DNA from: Ignavigranum ruoffiae
Lineage (GTDB): Bacteria > Bacillota > Bacilli > Lactobacillales > Aerococcaceae
Assembly (NCBI RefSeq): GCF_900110675.1
Contig: NZ_FOEN01000001.1
Coordinates: 186,001 to 250,000 of the forward strand
Length of the DNA: 64,000 bases
Direction: 5' to 3'
In this document: positions 8,471 through 17,034 of the stretch, in pieces
Numbering within the stretch: position 1 is the stretch's first letter
Layout of the letters: every line of letters starts with the position of its first letter
Notes under the pieces: model-generated
Databases searched by the model: none
The model's input: the letters and a program-made list of their open reading frames with translations, nothing else
What the model was told of the DNA's origin: nothing
Program-made: the position numbers and the translations under genes

Positions 8471-8510
8471 AAGCCTATTTTTCGCTCTTTTTTCGAAAAA
8501 TAGGCTTTTT
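8471..8510 (+). terminator. Intrinsic terminator after PTS IIB
   Basis: AAGCCTATTTTTCG and CGAAAAATAGGCTT form a 14-bp stem followed by TTT. Confidence 0.85.
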
Positions 8511-8615
8511 ACTTGACAATATTTTCAGCTTATCTTGTGACTTAGAGCTAAGTAGGGTATGATTAAGCTATTAAATAATGTAATACTGTGGATTATGCTG
8601 AAAGAGGTAAATCAA

Positions 8616-9770
8616 ATGAAAAAAGCAACAACCATACTCAAATTTATATTCCTTTGTGGGTTGGCTTTTTTAATGACAGCTTGTCAAAATCAAGCCAATC
8701 GCTCAAATCAAGATCAGGAAAACAGCCAAGCTTCTGAAATTGTTCAAGAATCGACGACCGAAGCAGTTCCAGACCGATACGTGACCGTGCGATCCATTGG
8801 TGATATTTTGCTCCATGATTATGTTTACTGGGATGGAGCGACTCCAGATGGATCTTACAACTTTGATAAAATGTTCACCCAGGTTAAACCATACTTAGAG
8901 AACGCTGATATCACCACGGCCAATATGGAAACCATCGTGGCCGGCTCAAAATTAGGGGTCTCTTCTTATCCCGTGTTTAATGCTCCAGAACAAATCATCG
9001 ATACCTTAAAGAACGTTGGGGTAGATATCGTTAATAATGCAACCAATCATACCATGGACTGGGGACCGGAAGGGGCACTGGCATCAATTGCTACGCTCAA
9101 AGAAAAAGGCATGCCATATGTTGGCTCTTATGAAAGTTGGGACGATTATAACACCCCACGGGTGCTAGATGTTAATGGGGTTAAAGTCGGTTTTCTGGCT
9201 TATACCTATGGCCTAAACGGCAATTATCTCCCAGAAGATCAAACTTATTTGGCGACTTTGATTGATAATGAGTTGATTCGTTTGGAGATAGAACGTTTAA
9301 AGAAATTCTGTGATGTTTCTATTGTAATATTCCATATTGGTGAAGAGAATGATTTCTATCCAAGTGCTTGGCAAGAAGAAGTCTTTAATGTTGCTAAAGA
9401 GGCTGGGGCTAACTTCGTTATTGGGGGCCATCCTCATGTCTTGCAGCCAGGTATTATTTGGAATGAATCGCAAGCAGGATTCTACTCACATGGGAACTTC
9501 TTATCTGGTCAGGTTCAATTAGATCAGAAGGTTGGATCTATCTGGGAATATCGCTTCAAGATCGACAGTAATAATAAAGTAACCATTGATCAGATGCGCA
9601 TGATGCCAACTTATAATCCTGGCTATCCTGAATTTGCTAATTATTCGGTCCTACCATTGGCAGATGCTGCTGACTTAGGGGTTGTAGATGTGCCTGCTAA
9701 GTTTGCCGAACTTAAAGATCGAATCCAGACTTATAACCCAGAGATTGAAGTTGTTGAATATTTAGATTAA
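8616..9770 (+). CDS. CapA-family (poly-gamma-glutamate capsule type) lipoprotein
   Basis: A 384-residue exported lipoprotein with a type II signal peptide: MKKATTILKFIFLCGLAFLM, then TAC, with Cys at about residue 23 as the lipidation site. A Ser/Gln/Asn-rich linker follows. The CapA (PGA_cap) metallophosphatase-like fold then shows GDILLHD, ANMETI, NNATNHTMDWG, IGGHPHV and YSHGNFLSGQ, the conserved metal-ligand positions. CapA proteins of this class occur with or without capsule genes; no capB, capC or capE is in the window, so a role in polyglutamate export is not supported here. The start at 8616 follows AAAGAGGTAAATCAA; an upstream ATG at 8559 would spoil the signal peptide. Confidence 0.85.
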   Translation: MKKATTILKFIFLCGLAFLMTACQNQANRSNQDQENSQASEIVQESTTEAVPDRYVTVRSIGDILLHDYVYWDGATPDGSYNFDKMFTQVKPYLENADITTANMETIVAGSKLGVSSYPVFNAPEQIIDTLKNVGVDIVNNATNHTMDWGPEGALASIATLKEKGMPYVGSYESWDDYNTPRVLDVNGVKVGFLAYTYGLNGNYLPEDQTYLATLIDNELIRLEIERLKKFCDVSIVIFHIGEENDFYPSAWQEEVFNVAKEAGANFVIGGHPHVLQPGIIWNESQAGFYSHGNFLSGQVQLDQKVGSIWEYRFKIDSNNKVTIDQMRMMPTYNPGYPEFANYSVLPLADAADLGVVDVPAKFAELKDRIQTYNPEIEVVEYLD

Positions 9771-9808
9771 TTGAGCAACATAAGAATAACAATTCGAATT
9801 ATATTGAT

Positions 9809-9879
9809 AAGAAAACAGCTACAAAGATTGGACTGATTCGCGAATCGGGGGCACAACTTTGTGGTTGTTTTCTTTTTTA
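9809..9879 (+). terminator. Intrinsic terminator after the CapA-like gene
   Basis: AAGAAAACAGCTACAAAG and CTTTGTGGTTGTTTTCTT pair around a 30-nt loop that itself contains GATTCGCGAATC. A T run follows. Confidence 0.75.
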
Positions 9880-9979
9880 GCTTAGCAAGTCTGCTTTTAG
9901 ACTTATCTGCTTGATTATACAAGTTGAATTATTTTATCACAAAATATTGACTAAGAAAGACGTGAATATCTTGAGGGAA

Positions 9980-10002
9980 TTACTGATCTTTGAGATCAGT
10001 AA
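9980..10002. repeat. Perfect palindrome upstream of the LPxTG gene
   Basis: TTACTGATCT-TTG-AGATCAGTAA lies 118 bp before the next gene and is followed by AATTTTT. It could be a terminator or an operator. The rest of the 9771-10119 gap holds only the CapA terminator and AT-rich sequence. Confidence 0.4.
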
Positions 10003-10119
10003 ATTTTTGCGACCCCATAATTTATTACCAGAAAAATTATTTCAATAATTTAATAATTTTATTCGTATTTTGTCTACTTCTTGTCTAATTATCCTTGAGA
10101 ATATTAGAAGGAGATTTTA

Positions 10120-11712
10120 TTGCGAATGAAGTGGATAAAGCTTGTATGGATAAGTTGCTTATTAATGACTAAGATAGTGGAAGCTGAGGAATATGAAAGT
10201 ATTGAACTTGAAGATCCCTATATTTTGACCCAAGAACTGCCAATCGCTGATATTAATCGTGAAGACTGTATTCAACTAATTCGAGGTGGAGATCAAGCGC
10301 AAGAGGAAGATGAATCTATTACTTTGAAACTAGAAGAATTGCGAGCTGAACTCAAAGAATTAGAAGAAAGTTACCAAGCTCTCAACCTTCAGATCGAAAG
10401 ATTAGAACAAGGAGATCAAGACTCATTGGGCCAACTCAATAGTCAAATGGAGGAGTTAATCGATCAGATATATCAAGAAGCAAGCCAGCTTCCAAGCTTT
10501 CAAGAATTAGCTCAAGAAGATCAACTGGACTGGCTGAGCCAAGATGCTCGTGTCCTAGCATTAGAAGAACAAATGAATGAGATTGAGAATGAAATCAATC
10601 ACTTAATTGCGCAACGCGATGCGATTGAATCTCGCCATCAACAAGTGGCTTTTGATATCGAAACGTTGGAAGAACGCATCAATCAACAGGAAGATGATAA
10701 ATTACAACAGAACCAATGCTTACTCTATCCTTATTCAAGTCCTTATTACCAAGACGAACTGGGATTGACTGATATGGAAGGTAGCGATTTAGGACAATAT
10801 CTGACCAAAATCGATCAAAAATTAGCCAAATTGGTCCCTAAAGCATACCAAGGGGTAACTTTCGCTAATATTCATCAAACTTACCAAGATTTGCTAACAT
10901 CTCAACAAGCGTCAAATTTATCTATAAATAAAGTACCAGTCGTTTTTAATGAAGCGCAGTTAGCTGACTATCAATATGCTAAAGAAATGGGTCTCAATGA
11001 ATTACAATTGATCGCTAGTTACGCATATGCCCAGTATCAAAAAGACCATAATTTTTCACGTTATCAGGAAAGTTATCACGATTTATGGCAACTAAAAGAA
11101 GAGCAGTTTCTATATTTTGTTGCCATTAATGAAGAGCATTTTACTCAAATTAAAGCAAGTCTGGCCGACTTCTTAAACCATAAGCAATACAGTGATGAGA
11201 CCAGCATTGCTAAGCTAAAGACCCTCCATCAACGCTACCAAATCAAATTGGTTATTTTTGACCAAGATCAGGGCCTTTGGCAAAGTGTTCCCAATGATCA
11301 GACGGGCTTCTCAGCTGAGCCACTCTTGGAGACTAGTCCTGAATCCTTCGCCTCAAGTAACTCAGCGACGACATCAGAAGACCAATCATCTTCTATTGAA
11401 GAAGGCTTAATCAGTCCTTCAGAAGATTCAATCGACCAGCATGAGAAATTGAGCCAATTAAAGGATAAATTGAAAAAGAAAGGGAAAAAGACCCCCACAA
11501 AAAATTTAACACACAACCAAGCAAAGGGAAAAGAAAAACCAGCTAAAAAAGAAAAAGACAGCAAACCTTTAGCGCTTCCGACGACGGGAGAAGTTGCGGG
11601 AATCAATCGCATCTTGCTTGGACTACTTATTATTGGACTCGCCGGAGTCTTGCTTATTCATCGCCATAAACGTAAACAAGCCCGAAAACAAGATGATATC
11701 TCACTCGACTAA
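10120..11712 (+). CDS. LPxTG-anchored coiled-coil surface protein, function unknown
   Basis: A 530-residue cell-wall protein. A short signal peptide (about residues 1-22) precedes a Glu/Gln-rich coiled coil (about 65-200). A mixed region follows (about 205-390, NYQYAKEMG-type helices), then a Ser/Glu linker, a Lys-rich wall-spanning stretch, and the sorting signal LPTTGE at about residue 486 with a hydrophobic helix and a basic tail. The first ATG (10126) lies 12 bp from the AGAAGGAG site, while a TTG at 10120 lies 6 bp from it, so I take the TTG start; the difference is two residues. No known adhesin domain is recognised. Two cysteines (in REDCIQL and QNQCLLY) could form a disulfide. Confidence 0.8.
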   Translation: MRMKWIKLVWISCLLMTKIVEAEEYESIELEDPYILTQELPIADINREDCIQLIRGGDQAQEEDESITLKLEELRAELKELEESYQALNLQIERLEQGDQDSLGQLNSQMEELIDQIYQEASQLPSFQELAQEDQLDWLSQDARVLALEEQMNEIENEINHLIAQRDAIESRHQQVAFDIETLEERINQQEDDKLQQNQCLLYPYSSPYYQDELGLTDMEGSDLGQYLTKIDQKLAKLVPKAYQGVTFANIHQTYQDLLTSQQASNLSINKVPVVFNEAQLADYQYAKEMGLNELQLIASYAYAQYQKDHNFSRYQESYHDLWQLKEEQFLYFVAINEEHFTQIKASLADFLNHKQYSDETSIAKLKTLHQRYQIKLVIFDQDQGLWQSVPNDQTGFSAEPLLETSPESFASSNSATTSEDQSSSIEEGLISPSEDSIDQHEKLSQLKDKLKKKGKKTPTKNLTHNQAKGKEKPAKKEKDSKPLALPTTGEVAGINRILLGLLIIGLAGVLLIHRHKRKQARKQDDISLD

Positions 11713-11772
11713 ACATTTTGTTCGCTGAATTGATGAAAGAAGCGTATACTTAAGAGTGTAAGGAGGATGTTT

Positions 11773-12117
11773 ATGTCAAATATACAGGAACAACTTGATT
11801 CATTTACTTCAATTGATCCAGCCAAAGCTGAAAGTTTAATACAAGAAAGAAACGGGAATATTATCTTTGTCGGTCGGCCAAATTGTCCATTCTGCCAAAA
11901 GTTTATCCCTAAGCTCTATCAAGTAGCCCAAGAACATCAACTAAATGTTTATTATTTGTTCTCACAAGACCCACGTTATGCCAAAGAAATCCAAGACTTC
12001 CGCCAAAAATATGGCGTTGAAACGGTGCCCGGTTTAATCTATGCTGGCGAAGAAGTCAAAGTCCGTTGTGATAGCTCGATGACTGAAACTAAGATTGCCG
12101 AATTTGTGCAGGCTTAA
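11773..12117 (+). CDS. Thioredoxin-like protein with CPFC active site
   Basis: A 114-residue cytoplasmic thioredoxin-fold protein. Residues about 28-45 give IIFVGRPNCPFCQKF, with the redox-active CPFC, and the cis-proline position is in VETVPGLIY. The length and sequence resemble the thioredoxin-like or bacteriocin-accessory class common in Lactobacillales rather than classical TrxA (WCGPC). No signal peptide is present. AGGAGG (11761-11766) abuts the first ATG at 11767, so the ATG at 11773, six bases further, is the better start. A terminator follows. The substrate is unknown. Confidence 0.85.
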   Translation: MSNIQEQLDSFTSIDPAKAESLIQERNGNIIFVGRPNCPFCQKFIPKLYQVAQEHQLNVYYLFSQDPRYAKEIQDFRQKYGVETVPGLIYAGEEVKVRCDSSMTETKIAEFVQA

Positions 12118-12140
12118 CTTTTAGATTCATAACAAAAAAC

Positions 12141-12170
12141 ACAAATCCTTCCTTAGACGGAGGGATTTTT
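12141..12170 (+). terminator. Intrinsic terminator after the thioredoxin-like gene
   Basis: AAATCCTTCC and GGAGGGATTT pair around TTAGAC and are followed by TT. Confidence 0.7.
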
Positions 12171-12210
12171 ATGTTTTTGCGATAAACTATTTAAGTAAAG
12201 GAGGGGGCTT

Positions 12211-12672
12211 ATGAATTATCATTTCATCCATCGATGCCTCTGGGCTTATCGCCAATATTTTAAAAGTCAAATCAAATTATTAAGTATCATGTTCTTAATG
12301 TTTGCCGGTGGATTATCACTAATGAATGTTTCTCATCCGATCTTACTGGCTTTCGGGATTAGCTTGGTTGATGCACTTCCTTTATTAGGTAGTGGTATCA
12401 TCTTCATTCCTTGGATCATAATTTGTCTCCTTCAAGGTCAGTTAACATTGACCGTTGCCTTATTTACTTTGTGGCTGACTAGCTTTATCTTGCGCCAAGT
12501 GATGGAGAATTATTTGCTTGGCAAAGATTTTGCTGTTCCTTTTTACTTACCGATATTTCTGGTAATTCTCTGTAGTCTGGTATTTAATGTCTTTGCCTGG
12601 CTGGCTATTCCTTTATTGCTTCCCTTAGTCGCGGTGCTATATCATTGGTTGAAAGATCAAAAAACCTATTAA
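12211..12672 (+). CDS. Truncated AI-2E/YtvI-family membrane protein
   Basis: A 153-residue protein with about four membrane segments. It corresponds only to the C-terminal part of the AI-2E transporter (UPF0118/YtvI) family: the conserved VDALPLLGSGIIFIPW and LRQVMENYLLG segments match the VDLLPVLGTG...PW and RQLLEPKIVG signatures. Full-length members have about 350 residues and 7-8 helices. The gene has its own strong ribosome site (AAGGAGGGGGCTT) and a clean start, so it is either a functional short form or a remnant that kept expression signals. The sequence upstream of the start holds no N-terminal half. Confidence 0.65.
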   Translation: MNYHFIHRCLWAYRQYFKSQIKLLSIMFLMFAGGLSLMNVSHPILLAFGISLVDALPLLGSGIIFIPWIIICLLQGQLTLTVALFTLWLTSFILRQVMENYLLGKDFAVPFYLPIFLVILCSLVFNVFAWLAIPLLLPLVAVLYHWLKDQKTY

Positions 12673-12763
12673 AAAGAGAAAATAAGGAGAACAATTAGAG
12701 ACTTACCATATAATCTAATCTATGTTAGAATGAATATGTAAGAAATAGGAGAGGGTGTTGGTC

Positions 12764-13231
12764 ATGCCACATACAGTCTATACGAATTATTGGATTAATC
12801 GGCGGAACGAAGTTCAGAAAGAACACGGAAGTTATGAAACAGAAGAAGAAGCTTTGGCAGGAATCAAAGCTTGGTGGGAATTGCAAAACGATAATTACCG
12901 CGATGTTCAAGAAATTCGCACCAATACTGGTGCTTTAGAGATTACCTATGGCGATGATAACTACTATTATCGAATTGAACCTCGAGTGATTCATGAATCA
13001 CTTCCTAGCCGAAAATATCGGCTGATGTCCAGTGGCGAAATCATGTCTAAACGCAAGCAACTTAATCTTGATGATGAAACCTTATTATTTGACGAATTAG
13101 CAGAACCTCATCGAGATCGAATCATTGTGGCCATGGCTGATAGCAAAAAAGCGAAGGAATGGCTTTATACCAATAGTGGTAAACCTATTTTAAATATTCA
13201 AGAATACTTAGCTACCCGACAAGCAAAATAA
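12764..13231 (+). CDS. Conserved hypothetical cytoplasmic protein
   Basis: A 155-residue soluble protein with no signal peptide or membrane segment. I do not recognise the family. The N-terminal part is rich in aromatic and acidic residues (TNYWINRR, WWELQNDNYRD, YGDDNYYYRIEPR) and suggests a small alpha/beta domain. The C-terminal half is helical. The ATG at 12764 is 9 bp from GAGG within AGGAGAGGGTG; an in-frame GTG at 12755 is too close to the site. A strong terminator follows, so it is a single-gene unit or the last gene after the membrane protein. Confidence 0.7.
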   Translation: MPHTVYTNYWINRRNEVQKEHGSYETEEEALAGIKAWWELQNDNYRDVQEIRTNTGALEITYGDDNYYYRIEPRVIHESLPSRKYRLMSSGEIMSKRKQLNLDDETLLFDELAEPHRDRIIVAMADSKKAKEWLYTNSGKPILNIQEYLATRQAK

Positions 13232-13259
13232 ATTAGATTTAATGGTGTTCGTATAACTC

Positions 13260-13296
13260 AGAATCTCGCTGAAATATCAGTGGGATTCTTTTTTTC
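13260..13296 (+). terminator. Intrinsic terminator
   Basis: AGAATCTCGCTGA and TCAGTGGGATTCT form a 13-bp stem with an AATA loop, followed by seven T. Confidence 0.9.
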
Positions 13297-13435
13297 GACT
13301 TTAATTTTATTTCAGATTTATTCTCTAAGTAACATTGATGGAAACTATAAATAAATCTCAAACCTGATAAATTGCAGCAAAATCTTGCTATCGTTATAAT
13401 ATGACTATGATAAAACGGTTGCAGGAGGGAATAGG

Positions 13436-14440
13436 ATGCGTGAAATCTTACCCAATCTTTATAGTTTTTCGATTACTTTGCCCAATAGTCCGCTTAAACA
13501 GATTAATTCCTATGTCATCAAAGGTTCGGAACGCAATGTCCTCTTTGACACGGCTTATAATTTACCCCAATGTCAAGCGGCTCTCCTCGCTGGGCTAGCT
13601 GAACTGGATTTAAAGATCGAGGATATGGACTTGGTACTCACTCATTTACATGCTGACCATACTGGGTTGACACACTTGTTTAGTGATGCAGGTTGTCGGA
13701 TCTATGCCAATCCGATAGATGCCACTTATGCCAATGGCATGGTGAGTGGTAAATATTGGCATCTGATGGATAGTTTTCGCCTTTTATACGGCATGCATGA
13801 AGATGAATTACAAATTATGGATAATCCCGGCTATCGTTATCAATTGGCTCATCCTTTTGACTATATTCCTCTCAATATAGGTGAGAAGTTCAGTGTGGGG
13901 GACTATCATTTTGAGATCCTGGACTTGATGGGGCACACGCCGGGGCATATCGGCCTTTATGATCAAGATAAACAGATTATCTTCAGTGCGGATACAGTCC
14001 TTGACCCAATGACTCCAAATATTACTTATTGGGGGGCTCAATATCCTAGTATCCTGGGTGCTTACTTGAATACTTTAAGACGGTTGAAATCTTTACCGCT
14101 AAAATTAATGTTTGCCACTCATCGTAAAATTATTGACTCACCGAAGCAACGTATGGATCAGATTATTCAGCATCATTATGAACGGATGCAGGAAATCTTA
14201 GATGCCATGGAAATTGGCCAGGCTTATACCATTCGCGATATTTCGGCCAAAATCAGTTGGCGCATCAAAGCCGAGAGTTGGGAGGATTTTCCTAAGAGTC
14301 AGAAATGGTTCGCTGCTGGAGAAACCATGGCCCATGCAGAATATTTGGCTAATCTATCCTATTTGGAGCTAACTAAAGTGTCGGGAACACTTTATTTTAA
14401 GAAAGTCCGTCAACAGATTGATTTGGCAGATTTTGCATAA
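13436..14440 (+). CDS. MBL-fold metallo-hydrolase with C-terminal winged-helix region
   Basis: A 334-residue cytoplasmic metallo-beta-lactamase-fold hydrolase. The metal motif THLHADHTG is at about residues 77-85, further ligands are in GHTPGH (about 167) and SADTVLD (about 182), and the last His is in ATHRK (about 227). After the catalytic domain a 100-residue helical tail resembles the winged-helix extension of LACTB2-like members. The substrate cannot be told from sequence. The start follows GCAGGAGGGAATAGG. The promoter of the small RNA downstream lies inside the last codons of this gene. Confidence 0.88.
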   Translation: MREILPNLYSFSITLPNSPLKQINSYVIKGSERNVLFDTAYNLPQCQAALLAGLAELDLKIEDMDLVLTHLHADHTGLTHLFSDAGCRIYANPIDATYANGMVSGKYWHLMDSFRLLYGMHEDELQIMDNPGYRYQLAHPFDYIPLNIGEKFSVGDYHFEILDLMGHTPGHIGLYDQDKQIIFSADTVLDPMTPNITYWGAQYPSILGAYLNTLRRLKSLPLKLMFATHRKIIDSPKQRMDQIIQHHYERMQEILDAMEIGQAYTIRDISAKISWRIKAESWEDFPKSQKWFAAGETMAHAEYLANLSYLELTKVSGTLYFKKVRQQIDLADFA

Positions 14441-14450
14441 GTTATATAGT
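14423..14450 (+). promoter_or_regulatory. Promoter of the 14457 structured RNA
   Basis: TTGGCA (14423-14428) and TATAGT (14445-14450) are 16 bp apart. The predicted start, about 14457, coincides with the 5' edge of the closing helix of the RNA. Confidence 0.6.
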
Positions 14451-14456
14451 GAATAG

Positions 14457-14600
14457 TCACTAGATATTGACCTAAGCAGCATTCTCTTGATGAATAGAAC
14501 TTGTTAGATAAATTGCCCCTTCGTTAGTCAGAAAATAGAAGGCTAAGCAAGTTAAATTCCATCATCAAGCAATCTGTAGGGGTAGTATCTAGTCTTTTTA
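14457..14600 (+). ncRNA. Candidate structured small RNA (about 143 nt, possibly 6S-like)
   Basis: Nested helices form one long irregular hairpin: ACTAGATA/TATCTAGT (14459-14466/14586-14593), ACC/GGT (14470-14472/14581-14583), a wide internal bubble (14473-14485 against 14570-14580), CTTGATGA/TCATCAAG (14486-14493/14562-14569), AACTTG-TTAG/CTAA-G-CAAGTT (14498-14507/14543-14553) and CCTTC/GAAGG (14518-14522/14538-14542). CTTTTTATG follows the closing helix, so the RNA ends as a terminator. There is no ORF inside. A long arm with a central bubble resembles 6S RNA architecture, but it is shorter than usual (about 190 nt) and I cannot confirm the identity. Confidence 0.6.
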
Positions 14601-14732
14601 TGCTCAAAAATCATCTCTGAGCAAGATATATGAAGAGGAAATCAAGTCATCCTGAACCATAAGTGGTATTTTACCTGAGCCAATCATATGTTACTAAAAT
14701 TATTTCATTATATTAGCAAAAGTATATTAGTT

Positions 14733-14759
14733 CGAAGAATTCTTCGCATATGTTACAAT
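14733..14759 (+). promoter_or_regulatory. Promoter and operator candidate of the YjiH-like gene
   Basis: The perfect 14-bp palindrome CGAAGAATTCTTCG (14733-14746) lies just before a -10 TACAAT (14754-14759), in the spacer region. That placement suits a repressor site. The rest of the 14601-14732 gap shows a small hairpin, TGCTCA/TGAGCA (14601-14623), and nothing else. Confidence 0.4.
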
Positions 14760-14818
14760 TTTAATAAGTAAAATTTATCATTATTCTCATGATAATTTCA
14801 GAATGAAAGGGTGAGGCG

Positions 14819-16114
14819 ATGAATTCGAAAAATCGATCCATTTTTCAATTTATTGTATATAGTTTATTTGGTATTTTTATGTTTTTTGTTCCGATTCAGA
14901 TTGGTGAGACCAATACCATTCCCATCGATCATATTGTCGCGCGCATTCAGAGTATTCCGAATCTAACCTTAGTGACGGGGTCCTTGTTGATTATTGTGGG
15001 AAGTATCTTACCTTTTGTAACGGGGTCATGGAAGAAGAATAACATTACTCGGATTCTTTCCTTGATCCAGATTACGGCGATTCCTTTCTTAGCCATGTAT
15101 CTCTTTAAAATTGGACCTCAAGATTTATTGAAGGAAGATATGATTCCCTTTATCTTTGAGAAGATTGTCACCCCGGTAACGACCATTATTCCGATCGGGG
15201 CTGTCTTCTTGGCTTTTATTGTTTCTTATGGGTTAATGGAATTCATTGGGGTGCTGATGCGACCGATTATGGTGCCTTTATTTAGGACACCGGGACGAAG
15301 TGCGGTAGATGCAGTGGCTTCTTTTGTCGGCTCGTATTCAATCGCCTTATTAATTACCAACCGGGTCTATAAGGAAGGGCGTTATAATCAACGGGAGGCG
15401 GCTATTATTGCGACTGGCTTCTCAACGGTTTCAGCGACTTTCATGATTATTGTCGCCAAGACAGCGGGGTTGATGGATCAATGGCTCTTGTATTTTACGA
15501 CCACGATTATCGTGACCTTTGTGGTCACCATGTTAACCACACGCATTTATCCCTTGGCTACTAAATCAACGACGTATTATCCAGAAGCCACCCCTGAAAT
15601 TGAACAAGACGTCAAAGCTGATCGACTCAAAGTGGCCTGGCAAGAAGCACTCGCCGTGTCTGCTCAAGCGCCTAATTTAATCGATAATATTGTTTCAAAT
15701 TTCAAAGATGGCCTGACCATGTCGGTTAAAATTGCCCCATCCTTAATGTCAGTGGGTATCTTGTCACTGATTCTAGCTCAATATACACCACTATTCGACT
15801 GGCTGGGTTATATCTTCTATCCGATTACCTGGCTAGTCAGATTGCCAGAAGCCATGTTAGCCGCCAAGGCAGCCGCCTTGAGTATTGCTGAGATGTTCTT
15901 ACCGACCTTGTTGGTAGTTAATGCTGCCGAACCGGTGCGTTATGTCATTGCCATTGTTTCAATCTCTGAAATACTATTCTTCTCCGCCTCGATTCCTTGT
16001 ATCATGGCGACCGAAATTCCCTTAAATATTAAAGACTTCTTAATCATCTGGTTTGAACGGGTCGTCTTATCTATCTTAATTGCCACACCTTTAGTATATT
16101 GGTTATTTATTTAA
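14819..16114 (+). CDS. YjiH-family membrane protein (nucleoside-recognition/Gate domain)
   Basis: A 431-residue integral membrane protein with about 10 helices. It belongs to the YjiH-like family with the Gate (nucleoside recognition) domain: GRSAVDAVASFVGSYSIALL, TGFSTVSATFMIIVA and LAAKAAALSIAEMFLP are conserved blocks. Members are predicted transporters of unknown substrate. The start follows GAAAGGGTGAGGCG. It is probably monocistronic, with a palindrome in its promoter suggesting repression and a terminator behind it. The substrate is unknown and should not be read as nucleosides from the domain name alone. Confidence 0.8.
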   Translation: MNSKNRSIFQFIVYSLFGIFMFFVPIQIGETNTIPIDHIVARIQSIPNLTLVTGSLLIIVGSILPFVTGSWKKNNITRILSLIQITAIPFLAMYLFKIGPQDLLKEDMIPFIFEKIVTPVTTIIPIGAVFLAFIVSYGLMEFIGVLMRPIMVPLFRTPGRSAVDAVASFVGSYSIALLITNRVYKEGRYNQREAAIIATGFSTVSATFMIIVAKTAGLMDQWLLYFTTTIIVTFVVTMLTTRIYPLATKSTTYYPEATPEIEQDVKADRLKVAWQEALAVSAQAPNLIDNIVSNFKDGLTMSVKIAPSLMSVGILSLILAQYTPLFDWLGYIFYPITWLVRLPEAMLAAKAAALSIAEMFLPTLLVVNAAEPVRYVIAIVSISEILFFSASIPCIMATEIPLNIKDFLIIWFERVVLSILIATPLVYWLFI

Positions 16115-16136
16115 GTTTATTAGAATAGACAGGAGA

Positions 16137-16176
16137 CAAGGGAGAATTACCAACGGTTATTCTCCCTTTGTTTTGT
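16137..16176 (+). terminator. Intrinsic terminator after the YjiH-like gene
   Basis: ACAAGGGAGAAT and ATTCTCCCTTTGT form a 12-bp stem followed by TTTGT. Confidence 0.85.
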
Positions 16177-16302
16177 ATGAGCAGAACCTGTAATCAAGCG
16201 TATCGTTTGCATCTCATCGATGACAAAGTTACCATCAAATGATGAAGATGGTGCAATCCATGTCAATATCTAATTCTCAGATCAATAGTAAAGGAGCATG
16301 GG

Positions 16303-17034
16303 ATGATTGAATTTAAAAATGTAAGTAAAATCTACCAGGACAAGCCAGTAGTCAAACAGTTAAACTTAAAGATTGAAAAAGGTGAATTCTTTGTCTTAGT
16401 AGGCCAAAGTGGGAGTGGAAAGACCACAACCCTGAAGATGATTAATCGCTTGATTGAACCTGAAGAAGGGGTTATTTACAAGGATGGTCGCGATATACAG
16501 TTCTATGAGTTACGCCCCCTCCGCTTAGAGATTGGTTACGTCTTACAACAGATTGCTTTATTTCCGAATATGACCGTAGCCGAGAATATTAGCCTCATCC
16601 CCGAAATGAAAAAATGGCCCAAAACTAAACGATTGACCGAATGTAAGATACTCCTAGAGAAAGTCGATCTTGATCCAGATACCTATTTGAATCGATTACC
16701 TAAAGATTTATCGGGTGGCGAACAGCAAAGGGTAGGTATCTTAAGGAGTATTATTTCTCACCCTGATATTCTTTTGATGGATGAACCTTTCTCTGCGCTA
16801 GATCCTATTTCACGGAGTCAACTGCAAGAATTAATTAAACAACTTCATCAAGAATTGAAGATGACCATTGTCTTTGTAACGCATGATATGAATGAAGCCT
16901 GTTTATTGGCTGATCGAATTGGTGTTATGAAAGACGGCGAGATGATTCAAGTCGGCAGTGTCGACCAAGTACGTGACCATCCAGCTAATCAGTGGGTGGA
17001 AGAATTATTTCATGGGGGAGGGGAAGGAGCATGA
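16303..17034 (+). CDS. egtV: Ergothioneine/betaine-type ABC transporter ATP-binding protein (EgtV-like)
   Basis: A 243-residue ABC ATPase of the OpuCA/ProV type without the C-terminal CBS pair. The Walker A is GQSGSGKTT (about 34-42), the Q-loop is [12 protein letters not shown], the signature is LSGGEQQR, the Walker B is [13 protein letters not shown] and the H-loop is VTHDMNEA. The short length matches EgtV of streptococci. The start at 16303 lies 6 bp after AAGGAG; an ATG at 16298 is out of frame. The stop overlaps the start of the permease fusion (ATGA), so the pair is coupled. It powers the EgtU-like protein; the substrate is inferred from that partner. Confidence 0.85.
   Translation: MIEFKNVSKIYQDKPVVKQLNLKIEKGEFFVLVGQSGSGKTTTLKMINRLIEPEEGVIYKDGRDIQFYELRPLRLEIGYVLQQIALFPNMTVAENISLIPEMKKWPKTKRLTECKILLEKVDLDPDTYLNRLPKDLSGGEQQRVGILRSIISHPDILLMDEPFSALDPISRSQLQELIKQLHQELKMTIVFVTHDMNEACLLADRIGVMKDGEMIQVGSVDQVRDHPANQWVEELFHGGGEGA

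Noticed and set aside
8511-8519. ACTTGACAA before the CapA-like gene as a half-site of the SOS-like operator
   Set aside because: Only one half is present and it reads better as part of a -35-like TTGACA.
11298-11612. A hydrophobic minus-strand ORF opposite the LPxTG gene
   Set aside because: It is the antisense of the Lys/Glu/Ser-rich wall-spanning and sorting region; the hydrophobicity comes from antisense Lys codons (Phe).
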